A DNA stretch of 64,000 nucleotides from Rikenella sp031549665 (GCA_031549665.1 JAVBPJ010000001.1:186001-250000), one strand, 5' to 3'. Positions 51,076-61,181 are shown, counted from the first letter of the stretch. Program-made: numbers and translations. Notes: generated by a model from the letters alone, not told the origin.

Positions 51076-52647
51076 CTATTTCCCTTTTTTGCCGGGTTTA
51101 AGTTTGACCGTTCCCCTTGTCTGAATAGGCTCCGGTTGCTCAACGGCGGGTTGCGGCGGGGCGTTCAGGTGTTTTTCGAGGATCGAATCGCCGCCATCGC
51201 GCAACAGGGATGAGGGTCTGTGGCATTGCGACTGGATGATGATCCCGTTCGGGTCGATGAAGAAGTAGCTTGGAATGCCGTCGACCATGTAGTCCCGCGT
51301 GAGCGGGTTCTCATCTCCCATCGAGTTGCCTCCCTGCAGGTGGAGCCCTTGCAGGTTGTAGGTTCCAACCGCCTTTTTCCATTCTTCGTCCGAATCGATC
51401 AGGTTAATGTAGACGAACAGCAGGTTTTTGTCTTTGTATTTTTCGTGCAGCTCGGCGCTCGCTCCCTTGAACTCGGCGACGCAGGGGCCGCACCACGAGG
51501 CCCAGAAATCGATGTAGAGGTATTTGCCCCGCAGGTCGGAGAGTTTCACCTGGTTTCCGTCCAAATCCCTGAGGGTGAACTCCGGCGCGGGCGCCCCCGG
51601 GGCGAGTTTGGCGTGACGGGCTTCGACGGCGGCAAGCGGGTTCAGGTAGGTGGTGTCAGTGCAAAGGGTACGGAAGTGATCCAACAGTTTTTTGGTCGCG
51701 TGGAAATCTCCGCCATAGGCGAAGTTTCTGATCAGGGCGTTGCAGGCCAGGTAGTCGCGCAGGGGGACTGCGCTGGTCTTGGCGAGTGCCTCGTAATAAG
51801 ATCGTCCGCTTTGTACGTATTGATCCCTGTCGAATCCGACATGGGTAGTGATTGTCGGCCTTATGGATTGCAGGTATTCGCGGTAGGTGGGCGAGGTCCG
51901 GAAAATGGTGTAATCGGCCACTTTGTAGGGGTGTTGCAGGGTATTCCCGGCTGGACTCGATGGAACGGCCGCCGAGCTGTCCGCGATCTCCAGTTTTTCA
52001 ATCCACTCGGGAGTTCCCAATACATGGGCCGCTTGGAAGTAGGTGTCTGTTTTGGCTTTCCAACTCATGGGCAATGGGCCGTTCTCTTTCTCGAACGCCT
52101 CGATCAGGGCCATTCTCTTCTTGTAGTAGGCGTTTGCCAGGGCGAGTCGTTTCTCGGGAGTTTCGCTGTACATGCTGCCGAACAGTTTCAGAAAATCCTT
52201 CCGGCAGGAGTCGTAGATGGTGAGCGAAAGGGTCAGTTCCTTGCTGCGGGTTTCGTTCTTGCCCCGAACGACGAGGTCTTTTTTCGGATCCTTGCCGTTG
52301 AAAAGCACTTCGATCGTGTCGCCCGGGCAGACCGTAATGGTGATCGCGTCGCCCAGGTAAAGGTACATGTCCTGCACGTCGCGGATGGGGAAGCTGCGTT
52401 CGAACGAACCGTCGGCGGCTATGGGAACGTTGAACCCTTTGTTTTCCAGATAGTTGGTCATTGCCAGCCGCCAATGGTTCATGGATTCGGGTTTGTCGCT
52501 CACCTTCCCTTTGACAACGACGGTTCCCTCGCCCAGGTAGGCCGAAAGGTCGGGTTGTTCGCCGAACGGCGACGAGGGAGTGGGCGTTTGGGCCGCTGAA
52601 AAAAGAATGGATGCGCAGAGCAACGCGGAGGAGAGGAATCGTTTCAT
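51076..52647 (-). CDS. TlpA-like thioredoxin-domain protein, exported
   Basis: A 523-aa protein with an N-terminal signal peptide (about 1-19), a beta-rich domain (about 40-130; TVVVKGKVSDKPE, YLYLGDAITITVCPGDTIEVLF) like the DUF4369-type domains found before thioredoxins in Bacteroidota, a helical middle (about 135-340) and a C-terminal TlpA/AhpC-TSA domain with the active site WCGPC (Cys386, Cys389). The tail is proline- and lysine-rich. It should act as a thiol-disulfide oxidoreductase in the periplasm; the partner is unknown. Confidence 0.9.
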   Translation of the reverse strand: MKRFLSSALLCASILFSAAQTPTPSSPFGEQPDLSAYLGEGTVVVKGKVSDKPESMNHWRLAMTNYLENKGFNVPIAADGSFERSFPIRDVQDMYLYLGDAITITVCPGDTIEVLFNGKDPKKDLVVRGKNETRSKELTLSLTIYDSCRKDFLKLFGSMYSETPEKRLALANAYYKKRMALIEAFEKENGPLPMSWKAKTDTYFQAAHVLGTPEWIEKLEIADSSAAVPSSPAGNTLQHPYKVADYTIFRTSPTYREYLQSIRPTITTHVGFDRDQYVQSGRSYYEALAKTSAVPLRDYLACNALIRNFAYGGDFHATKKLLDHFRTLCTDTTYLNPLAAVEARHAKLAPGAPAPEFTLRDLDGNQVKLSDLRGKYLYIDFWASWCGPCVAEFKGASAELHEKYKDKNLLFVYINLIDSDEEWKKAVGTYNLQGLHLQGGNSMGDENPLTRDYMVDGIPSYFFIDPNGIIIQSQCHRPSSLLRDGGDSILEKHLNAPPQPAVEQPEPIQTRGTVKLKPGKKGK

Positions 52648-52681
52648 TGCAGAGGTGATTTAGAGGGCAACTTGCCAACTA

Positions 52682-52689
52682 CAAAAATA
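52682..52689 (-). promoter_or_regulatory. -7 element of the thioredoxin-domain gene
   Basis: TATTTTTG on the minus strand fits TAnnTTTG, 34 nt upstream of the start; the flanks are AT-rich and partly palindromic (CAACTA / TAGTTG). Confidence 0.5.
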
Positions 52690-52716
52690 GTAAAATTTAG
52701 TTGCTGTCGCGCTTTG

Positions 52717-53787
52717 TTACTGCGATTTCCGAATTTTTTGGATCAGCATGCCGTAGTTGGTTGTGGGAACTCCGGCGGCTTTGAGTTGTTCCAGGCGGTT
52801 CCTCAGCAGGCGGGCGGGGGCCATGCAGCCGCCGCATTGTACCGCCAGCGCGTATCCTTCGAGGAGTTCGGGCAGCGGGTCGCGCCCGCCCACGAAGTCG
52901 AATTCGAGCCGTTGCCCGGTATACTGTTCCAGCCATGCGGGGATCTTCGAGCGGCCGATGTCGTCGCACGAGGGGTGGTGCGAACAGCTTTCGAGTACCA
53001 GCACGCGGTCGCCCCCGCGCAGCCGGTCGACCGCGTGCAGTCCGGCGCGGTAAAGTTCGGGATCGCCCTTGAGTTCGGCTAGCAGGATGCTGAACGAAGT
53101 AACCTCCACCCCCGGCGGGGCGATTGCCGTTACTTCGGCCAGGCATTGGCTGTCGGCTACGATCAGCCGGGGACGGTGGTGTTGCAGCCACTCGGCGGCC
53201 TGGGCGGGTTGGAGGATCGTGGGGACGGCGTGCAGGTCGAGGGCGGCCCGCAGCGCCTGCACCTGGGGCAGGATCAGCCGGCCCGCGGGAGCGCCGCGGT
53301 CGATGGGGCATACCAGCAGCAAGGAGTCTCCCGCATGGAGCCGGTTGCCGAAAAAGGGGCGGGGCGGCATGCTGCTCTGCTGCAGTTTGGCGGCGATTTG
53401 GGCGAGGAGTTCGGCGGCGGAACGGCCCTCGAAGGGCTTCCCGTCAGGATTTTCGATGACGAGCCAGGGAATGGCCCGGCGGCGCAGGGCCGTTTCGAAA
53501 TCGGGGGTCGTGGCGCCGACTACCAGGGCGAGGTCGATCTCGTCGAGGGTTTGCCGCATGGTTTGCCCGCGCAGGGCTCCCAGCTCCGAGTCATCGTCCC
53601 AGCCCGGGGTGTCGATCAACAGCACGGGGCCGATCCCCGCGAGTTCGAAACGCCGGCGCACGGGATCGGTGGTGGTTCCGGCCTGGGCTGAAACCAGCGC
53701 ACTTTGCTGGCCTGTTAAAAAATTGAGAAGCGAGCTTTTGCCGCTATTGGTTCGTCCGTAGATCCCTATGTGGGGCAGATCAGTCAT
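52717..53787 (-). CDS. hydF: [FeFe]-hydrogenase H-cluster maturation GTPase HydF
   Basis: A 356-aa maturase. The N-terminal GTPase has G1 GRTNSGKS (11-18), GTTTDP (38-42) and DTPGWDD (59-65). The C-terminal cluster-binding domain has CSH (268-270), Cys274 and the CGGC motif (318-321). HydF is the scaffold on which HydE and HydG build the di-iron subcluster before transfer to the hydrogenase. Odd features: the G4 position reads ENPD instead of NKxD, the protein is somewhat short, and no other hydrogenase gene is in the window. Its first 8 nt overlap the end of the sigma-54 activator gene. Confidence 0.92.
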   Translation of the reverse strand: MTDLPHIGIYGRTNSGKSSLLNFLTGQQSALVSAQAGTTTDPVRRRFELAGIGPVLLIDTPGWDDDSELGALRGQTMRQTLDEIDLALVVGATTPDFETALRRRAIPWLVIENPDGKPFEGRSAAELLAQIAAKLQQSSMPPRPFFGNRLHAGDSLLLVCPIDRGAPAGRLILPQVQALRAALDLHAVPTILQPAQAAEWLQHHRPRLIVADSQCLAEVTAIAPPGVEVTSFSILLAELKGDPELYRAGLHAVDRLRGGDRVLVLESCSHHPSCDDIGRSKIPAWLEQYTGQRLEFDFVGGRDPLPELLEGYALAVQCGGCMAPARLLRNRLEQLKAAGVPTTNYGMLIQKIRKSQ

Positions 53788-54946
53788 ACGACTGGGATAC
53801 GTTCGAACGCACGTCGTCGGCCGTGATGGTGTCGCCGCTGAGGATCATCAGGCGTTCCACGGCGTTGTGCAACTCGCGGATGTTGCCCGTCCAGGGCATT
53901 TTTTTCATCAGTTCGAGCGCGTCGTCGGTGATTTCGCAGGGACGGGTTCCCTTTTCGGCCGAAATTTGCTGGATGAAATGGCGCACCAGCAGGGGGATGT
54001 CTTCGCAACGCTCCCGAAGGGTGGGGACGTGGATCAGGATAACGCTCAGGCGGTGGTACAGGTCCTCGCGGAAGCGCCCTTCGGCAATTTCGTGTTGCAG
54101 GTTTTTATTGGTGGCGGCGAACACGCGGGCGTCGACGTCGATGTCCTTGTCGCCCCCCACGCGGGTGATCTTGCGCTCCTGCAGGGCGCGGAGCACCTTG
54201 GCCTGGGCGGCCATGCTCATGTCGCCGATCTCGTCCAGGAAGATGGTGCCTCCGTCGGCCAGTTCGAATTTCCCTTTGCGTTGTTTCACGGCCGAGGTAA
54301 AGGCTCCCTTTTCGTGTCCGAAGAGTTCGCTTTCGATCAGTTCCGAGGGGATGGCGGCGCAGTTCACCTCCACGAAGGGGTTGACCGAACGGTTGCTCTT
54401 TTCGTGCAACCAGCGGGCTACCAGCTCTTTACCGGTTCCGTTCGATCCGGTAATCAGCACGCGGGCATCGGTGGGGGCCACCTTGTCGATCAGCGCTTTC
54501 ACGCACATGATCGGGGCTGAATTTCCGACGATGTCGGCAACTTTATTGACTTTTCTGCGCAGGCTTTTGGTTTCGGTAACCAGCGATTCGCGCTCCAGGG
54601 CGTTTTTTACGGTTACCAAAAAGCGGTTCATGTCGATCGGCTTTTCGATGTAGTCGAAAGCGCCTTTTTTGATACACTCTACGGCGGCGTCGATGCTGCC
54701 GTGGCCCGAAATCATCACGACGGTTACCTCGGCCCGGTTTTCGACCAGTTTGTCCAACAGCTCCATTCCGTCCATGTTGGGCATTTTAATGTCGGAAATC
54801 ACCAGATCGTAAGATTCCTTGCTGATCTTTTCCCATCCTTGCAGGCCATCTTCGGCGGTTTGCACGGTATGTCCCTCCATTTCGAGCAGCTCGGTAACGA
54901 TGTTCCGGATGCTGCGTTCGTCGTCGATGACCAGTATTCTTGCCAT
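53780..54946 (-). CDS. sigma-54 activator (NtrC-like) lacking a DNA-binding domain
   Basis: A 388-aa response regulator: receiver domain (1-120, phospho-acceptor Asp52 in VISDIKMP) and AAA+ domain (about 138-375; Walker A GSNGTGKE 167-174, loop GAFTSA 214-219, Walker B FLDE 236-239). The protein ends at DVRSNVSQSYD, directly after the AAA+ lid, so the usual C-terminal Fis-type helix-turn-helix is absent. The end is not a frameshift artefact I can detect, as the stop overlaps the hydF start by 8 nt. It may act from solution on sigma-54 holoenzyme, as known for a few activators of other phyla. No kinase gene is adjacent. Confidence 0.93.
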   Translation of the reverse strand: MARILVIDDERSIRNIVTELLEMEGHTVQTAEDGLQGWEKISKESYDLVISDIKMPNMDGMELLDKLVENRAEVTVVMISGHGSIDAAVECIKKGAFDYIEKPIDMNRFLVTVKNALERESLVTETKSLRRKVNKVADIVGNSAPIMCVKALIDKVAPTDARVLITGSNGTGKELVARWLHEKSNRSVNPFVEVNCAAIPSELIESELFGHEKGAFTSAVKQRKGKFELADGGTIFLDEIGDMSMAAQAKVLRALQERKITRVGGDKDIDVDARVFAATNKNLQHEIAEGRFREDLYHRLSVILIHVPTLRERCEDIPLLVRHFIQQISAEKGTRPCEITDDALELMKKMPWTGNIRELHNAVERLMILSGDTITADDVRSNVSQSYD

Positions 54947-54974
54947 GTATCAGCCAGTTATAGATTTACGGCCC

Positions 54975-54982
54975 CAAAGATA
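54975..54982 (-). promoter_or_regulatory. -7 promoter element of the sigma-54 activator-hydF unit
   Basis: TATCTTTG on the minus strand, 28 nt upstream of the start. Confidence 0.62.
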
Positions 54983-55068
54983 GTGAATTATTTCGAATTC
55001 TAATGCGAACGGTCCGAACAGCCGTCCGTGTGATATTTCCACAACGACAGCGATTTGTGAATAATCCC

Positions 55069-55076
55069 TATCTTTG
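55069..55076 (+). promoter_or_regulatory. -7 promoter element of the DUF4290 gene
   Basis: TATCTTTG, 31 nt upstream of the start. A TTTG lies 11 nt upstream (55054), closer than the usual -33 position. Confidence 0.6.
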
Positions 55077-55107
55077 TTGCCGGAATAATGCCCAAACCCG
55101 CGAACGA

Positions 55108-55722
55108 ATGAATGGAGATAGAAGCCGATTGCTGTTGTCCGAATATGGACGCAACGTGCAACGGATGGTGAATTACCTGAAAACGATTCAGGACCGCGAC
55201 CTGCGAAACCGCCAGGCCGAAGTGGTGGTGGCCATTATGGGCAACGTCAATCCGTCGCAGCGCGATACCGAGGGCTTTCAGCACATGCTGTGGGACCACC
55301 TTTTTATGATCGCCAATTTCGACCTGGATGTCGATTCCCCCTATCCCCGCCCCACGTCCGATACGCTGGCTCCGGCCCCCCGCCCGATTCCCTAGACCCA
55401 GTCGCAGATCGCCCAAAAACATTATGGGAAAAACATCCCCCAAATGGTCGAGGCCGTCGGCGCCGAACCGGCGGGCGAAGAGCGCGATGCGGCGGCGGCG
55501 AACCTGGCGCAGTTCATGAAGCTCAAGTCGTTCGAATTCAACCGCGAACACCCCTCGAGCGAGGTGGTGAGCCGCGACCTCCAACAATTTTCGCACGGCT
55601 TGCTGGGAGTCGACCCCAAGGCGCTCGACCGCGTGAAGATCGACTACCCGTCCAGCGGAACCGCCTCGGCCAACGCAAAGAACAAAAACCGCCAAAAGAA
55701 AAAACACAACAAGCGGAAATAA
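55108..55722 (+). pseudogene. DUF4290 gene interrupted by one in-frame TAG
   Basis: The first part (55108-55395, 95 codons: LLLSEYGRNVQRMVNYL, MLWDHLFMIANFDLDVDSPYP) and the second part (to 55722: TQSQIAQKHYGKNIPQMVEA, KSFEFNREHPSS, basic end KNRQKKKHNKRK) lie in the same frame and together make one DUF4290 protein of about 203 residues. They are separated only by TAG at 55393-55395. Other members as I recall them have PxPxPYP at this place, so the TAG would replace a Tyr codon by one base change. Both halves look fully preserved. It is either a recent nonsense mutation, a sequencing error or a read-through codon. Family function is unknown. Confidence 0.8.
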
Positions 55723-55737
55723 AACCGCCCGATGGCC

Positions 55738-55785
55738 CCGCAGCGCCCCTTGCCCGTCCCCGGACAAGGGGCGCTGCGGCTTTCA
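55738..55785 (+). terminator. terminator after the DUF4290 gene
   Basis: Perfect 15-bp hairpin CCGCAGCGCCCCTTG with a 12-nt loop, followed by CTTTCATTT. Confidence 0.85.
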
Positions 55786-55816
55786 TTTCGGGGCGTTGAA
55801 ATTTGCCGAAAGTTAC

Positions 55817-55824
55817 TATCTTTG
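55817..55824 (+). promoter_or_regulatory. -7 promoter element of gyrB
   Basis: TATCTTTG, 23 nt upstream of the start; TTTG lies 11 nt upstream at 55802. Confidence 0.65.
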
Positions 55825-55847
55825 TGGGTTGTAATTCCAGAACAAAA

Positions 55848-57803
55848 ATGAGCGAACAACTCGAACAGACACAACCTGCCGATTACTCGGCCAGTAGCAT
55901 CCAGGTACTTGAAGGACTCGAAGCCGTGCGCATGCGCCCCTCGATGTACATCGGCGATACGGGCGAAAAAGGCCTCCACCACCTGGTGTACGAAGTGGTC
56001 GACAACTCGATCGACGAGGCGATGGCCGGCTACTGCACCACCATCGACGTTACCATCAACGAAGACAACTCGATCTCGGTGGCCGACGACGGCCGCGGGA
56101 TCCCCACCGAATACCACGAAAAAGAACAGAAATCGGCCCTCGAAGTGGTGCTTACCGTGCTGCACGCCGGCGGGAAGTTCGACAAGGACTCCTACAAGGT
56201 ATCGGGTGGTTTGCACGGGGTAGGGGTGTCGTGCGTGAACGCCCTGTCGATCTCGCTCGAAGCGGTCATCTACCGCAAGGGACAAATATTCCGCCAACGT
56301 TTCAGCAAGGGCGTCGCGCAGGAAGACATCCAGGTGATCGGAACCACCGACCGCACCGGAACCACCATCACCTTCAAGCCCGATGCCGAAATCTTCAAGC
56401 AAGGCACCGTGTACAACTACGAAATCCTCAGTTCGCGCCTGCGCGAGCTGGCCTTCCTGAACAAAGGCATCCGCCTGAACATCACCGACCGGCGCGAGAA
56501 AGAGGAAGACAGCGGCGCCTACCGCCACGAATCGTTCTACTCGCAGGAGGGGCTTAAAGAGTTCGTCAAATACCTGGACGGCAACCGCGAACCCCTGATC
56601 GAACACGCCATCTACGTGAGCGGCGAACGCGACGGCATCCCCGTGGAAGTGGCCCTGCAATACAACAACAGCTACTCGGAGAACGTACACACCTACGTCA
56701 ACAACATCAACACCATCGAGGGGGGCACCCACCTGACCGGTTTCCGCCGGGGACTCACCCGCACCCTCAAGAAATACGCCGACGAGTCGGGGATGCTCTC
56801 CAAGCTCAAATTCGAGATCAGCGGCGACGACTTCCGCGAGGGACTCACCGCCATCATCTCGGTGAAGGTGGCCGAACCCCAGTTCGAGGGGCAGACCAAA
56901 ACCAAACTCGGCAACAGCGAAGTATCGGCCGCCGTGGACAGCGCCGTTTCGGCCGCGCTGACCAACTACCTGGAAGAGAACCCCAAAGACGCCAAAACCA
57001 TCGTCCAAAAGGTGATACTGGCCGCTACGGCTCGCACCGCCGCCCGCAAGGCGCGAGACCTGGTGCAACGCAAAACGGTGCTTTCGGGGGCCGGATTGCC
57101 CGGCAAACTGGCCGACTGCACCTCGCGCGACAGCCAGCGCACCGAACTCTTCCTGGTCGAAGGGGACTCGGCAGGGGGTACCGCCAAACAGGGCCGCGAC
57201 CGCATGTTCCAGGCCATCATGCCGCTGCGGGGTAAAATCCTGAACGTCGAAAAAGCCATCGAACACCGCATCTTCGACAACGAAGAAATCCGCAACATCT
57301 TCACCGCCCTGGGCGTAACCATCGGCACCGAAGAGGATAGCAAGGCGCTCAACCTGAGCAAGCTCCGTTACAGCAAAGTGGTGATTATGACCGACGCCGA
57401 CGTGGACGGAAGCCACATCGCCACGCTGATTATGACCTTTTTCTTCCGGCGGATGCAGGACATCATCTCGAACGGACACCTCTACATCGCCACTCCGCCG
57501 CTCTACCTCGTTAAAAAAGGGAAAAACGAGCGCTATTGCTGGACCGAAGAGGAAAGGCAGGCCGCCCTGGACGATTTCGGCGCCAAAGGGGCCCACATCC
57601 AACGCTACAAAGGTCTTGGAGAAATGAACGCCGAACAGCTGTGGGAAACCACCATGAATCCCGAATCCCGCATCCTGCGGCAGGTAACCATCGACAGCGC
57701 AGCCGAAGCCGACCGCATCTTCTCGATGCTGATGGGTGACGAAGTACCCCCTCGCCGCGAATTCATCGAGCGGCACGCCAAGTACGCCAAAATCGACGCT
57801 TAA
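55848..57803 (+). CDS. gyrB: DNA gyrase subunit B
   Basis: A 651-aa type II topoisomerase ATPase subunit. Seen are the ATP-binding motifs EVVDNSIDEA, DDGRGIP and GGLHGVGVSCVNALS, the TOPRIM motifs EGDSAGGTAKQGRDR and IMTDADVDGSHI, and PLRGKILNVEKA, with the C-terminal RYKGLGEMN and LMGDEVPPRREFIE. Length is typical for the compact GyrB of Bacteroidota. ParE would be the alternative, but the HAGGKFDKDSYKVSGGLHGVG and TOPRIM context fit GyrB better. The start MSEQLEQTQP follows the promoter closely. Monocistronic, with a terminator 70 nt downstream. Confidence 0.95.
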   Translation: MSEQLEQTQPADYSASSIQVLEGLEAVRMRPSMYIGDTGEKGLHHLVYEVVDNSIDEAMAGYCTTIDVTINEDNSISVADDGRGIPTEYHEKEQKSALEVVLTVLHAGGKFDKDSYKVSGGLHGVGVSCVNALSISLEAVIYRKGQIFRQRFSKGVAQEDIQVIGTTDRTGTTITFKPDAEIFKQGTVYNYEILSSRLRELAFLNKGIRLNITDRREKEEDSGAYRHESFYSQEGLKEFVKYLDGNREPLIEHAIYVSGERDGIPVEVALQYNNSYSENVHTYVNNINTIEGGTHLTGFRRGLTRTLKKYADESGMLSKLKFEISGDDFREGLTAIISVKVAEPQFEGQTKTKLGNSEVSAAVDSAVSAALTNYLEENPKDAKTIVQKVILAATARTAARKARDLVQRKTVLSGAGLPGKLADCTSRDSQRTELFLVEGDSAGGTAKQGRDRMFQAIMPLRGKILNVEKAIEHRIFDNEEIRNIFTALGVTIGTEEDSKALNLSKLRYSKVVIMTDADVDGSHIATLIMTFFFRRMQDIISNGHLYIATPPLYLVKKGKNERYCWTEEERQAALDDFGAKGAHIQRYKGLGEMNAEQLWETTMNPESRILRQVTIDSAAEADRIFSMLMGDEVPPRREFIERHAKYAKIDA

Positions 57804-57872
57804 ACCGCCTCGAGGCCGCACGTTCGACCCCCAGGGGCGCGTTGCCAGTCCGATAGTGTCAATTCCGTTCTC

Positions 57873-57908
57873 ACCTCCGCTACCCGACAAAAGGGGGCGG
57901 AGGTTTTT
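57873..57908 (+). terminator. terminator of gyrB
   Basis: Hairpin ACCTCCGC / GCGGAGGT followed by TTTTTAA. The remaining 270 nt up to the meaB promoter are GC-rich with short GCC/GGC hairpins and no gene that I can support. Confidence 0.82.
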
Positions 57909-58176
57909 AATGCATTCCCCTCTTGGTTTGCGAGCAAATCATTCCGAATAATGTCGTTTTAGGAATATCGGCAGTCCGCCGCCACCCCACGCGGCGGGCT
58001 GCGTCATTCGCCTGCGGTTTATTTGCGCCCTCCGCTGGCGGCGGACTCTGCCGAAGAGTGAAGGATATTTTGCCGCCGCGCCGCCATGGCCGCCGAACGG
58101 GAGGCGGGACGGTTCGTTGGTTTTTTCGCAGTTGTACCGCCGCGATCACAAGGATGAAAAGTCTTCGGAAAAAAGC

Positions 58177-58185
58177 TACCTTTGC
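58177..58185 (+). promoter_or_regulatory. -7 promoter element of meaB, probably giving a leaderless mRNA
   Basis: TACCTTTGC ends only 4 nt before the meaB ATG. If transcription starts about 7 nt after the element, as usual, the first transcribed base is at or next to the A of ATG. Confidence 0.6.
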
Positions 58186-58189
58186 AGGG

Positions 58190-59275
58190 ATGGAGCATTA
58201 CGAAGAACATCACCGCCAGACCCACGCAGAGAGCGCGTTGGAGGTGGCCGCAGGGATCGAACAGCCGCCCGCGGTCAATCCCGCGTACCGCCGTGCCAAG
58301 CGTCGCGCGTTGACCGTCGACGACTACGTCGGGGGCATTCTTCGGGGCGACATCGCCACCCTGAGCCAGGCCATTACGCTGGTGGAAAGCCTGCTGCCCG
58401 AACACCACACGCTGGCGCAGGAGATCATCGAACGCTGCCTGCCTCACGCTTCGCGGTCGGTACGGATCGGCATCACGGGGGTTCCCGGGGCCGGCAAGTC
58501 GACCTTTATTGAAGCCATCGGCGGGCAGATCACCGCCCTCGGCCACCGGTTGGCCGTGCTGGCGATCGATCCCAGTTCGGAACGCACCAAAGGATCGGTT
58601 CTGGGAGACAAAACCCGCATGGAGACCCTGGTGCGGAATCCCGACGCGTTCATCCGTCCCAGCCCCTCGGCCGGGTCGCTGGGCGGCGTGGCCCGCAAAA
58701 CCCGCGAGAGTGTGGTGTTGTGCGAAGCGGCCGGGTTCGACGTGATCCTGATCGAAACCGTCGGGGTGGGGCAGTCCGAAACCGCCGTCCATTCCATGGC
58801 CGACCTCTTTCTGATGCTCCAGATTGCCGGAGCGGGCGACGAACTTCAGGGCATCAAACGGGGCATTATGGAGATGGCCGATCTGGTGGCCATTACCAAA
58901 TCCGACGGCGAAAATGTGCAACGCGCCGAGCTGGCCAAACGGCAGTTCGAGAACGCGTTGGGCCTGTTCCCCATGCCCGCCTCGGGCTGGCGGCCCCGGG
59001 TGTACACCACCTCGTCGGTCGAGGGGCGCGGGCTGCGCGAGTTGTGGGGCGGCATCGAAGATTTTTTGAACTTCACCAAAACCAGCGGCTATTTCGAACG
59101 CAACCGCCGCCACCAGTCCGTCTACTGGATGTACGAAACCATTGAGGCCGAGCTTCGGACCCGTTTTTACGGCGATCCCCGCGTGGCCGCCTCGATCGAG
59201 GAATTTCGCCGCAGGGTCGAGGCCAACGAGGTAACTCCGTTTGCCGCAGCACACCAATTGCTCTCCCTACGATAG
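58190..59275 (+). CDS. meaB: methylmalonyl-CoA mutase-associated GTPase MeaB
   Basis: A 361-aa G3E GTPase that guards and loads adenosylcobalamin on methylmalonyl-CoA mutase. G1 is GVPGAGKST (97-105), then AIDPSSERTKGSVLGDKTRM, FIRPSPSAGSLGGVARKTRE, the Walker-B-like LIETVGVGQSE and the base motif TKSDGEN. The start MEHYEEHHRQ follows the promoter element directly; a Met 12 codons upstream (58154) would put the start upstream of the promoter. No mutase genes are in the window. Succinate-propionate metabolism is the likely context. Confidence 0.94.
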   Translation: MEHYEEHHRQTHAESALEVAAGIEQPPAVNPAYRRAKRRALTVDDYVGGILRGDIATLSQAITLVESLLPEHHTLAQEIIERCLPHASRSVRIGITGVPGAGKSTFIEAIGGQITALGHRLAVLAIDPSSERTKGSVLGDKTRMETLVRNPDAFIRPSPSAGSLGGVARKTRESVVLCEAAGFDVILIETVGVGQSETAVHSMADLFLMLQIAGAGDELQGIKRGIMEMADLVAITKSDGENVQRAELAKRQFENALGLFPMPASGWRPRVYTTSSVEGRGLRELWGGIEDFLNFTKTSGYFERNRRHQSVYWMYETIEAELRTRFYGDPRVAASIEEFRRRVEANEVTPFAAAHQLLSLR

Positions 59276-59376
59276 GGGTTGGATGTTGTCCCCGATTCGA
59301 TTCTAAAACATTTACAGTAAGTCGATTAATTGATTCTGTCTTTGCTTGGATTGCGTGCGATCCGGCAAAGTCGTGC

Positions 59377-59408
59377 TTGCCGCGGGCCGCAGCGCCCGTT
59401 ACATTTGC
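59377..59408 (+). promoter_or_regulatory. promoter of leuA
   Basis: TTG (59377) followed after 20 nt by TACATTTGC (59400-59408), 33 nt upstream of the ATG. This is one of the few promoters here with an acceptable -33 part. Confidence 0.65.
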
Positions 59409-59441
59409 CCGAACTTTCCAAAGAAAACGACGAAAACCCCC

Positions 59442-60938
<1,497 letters not shown>

Positions 60939-61100
60939 TCCCGCTCCCCCGCTCCCTTTTCTGTGCCGTTTCCCCGACTCTGCGGGGACGAAAGCCCCTG
61001 TGTGGCACGAAATGTGCCGCTATTTTGGGGATAAATGCACAGAAGGGGTCCGGTGCGTGTAAAATTCAACAAAATCGGGCGTTCAACCCCCGAAAAAAAG

Positions 61101-61109
61101 TACCTTTGC
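61101..61109 (+). promoter_or_regulatory. -7 promoter element of leuCD
   Basis: TACCTTTGC, 72 nt upstream of the leuC start. The leader contains a GC-rich hairpin around 61126-61146. I see no leader peptide with leucine codons. Confidence 0.68.
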
Positions 61110-61181
61110 AGCTTGTAGCGCAGGCCCGGACACCGTGTGCCGGAGCCTGGGTGCCTGCCTGCAACACCACAAACTGAATGT

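Noticed and set aside
61116..61181. Leucine attenuator in the leuC leader
   Set aside because: There are hairpins but no leader peptide with leucine codons and no competing terminator.
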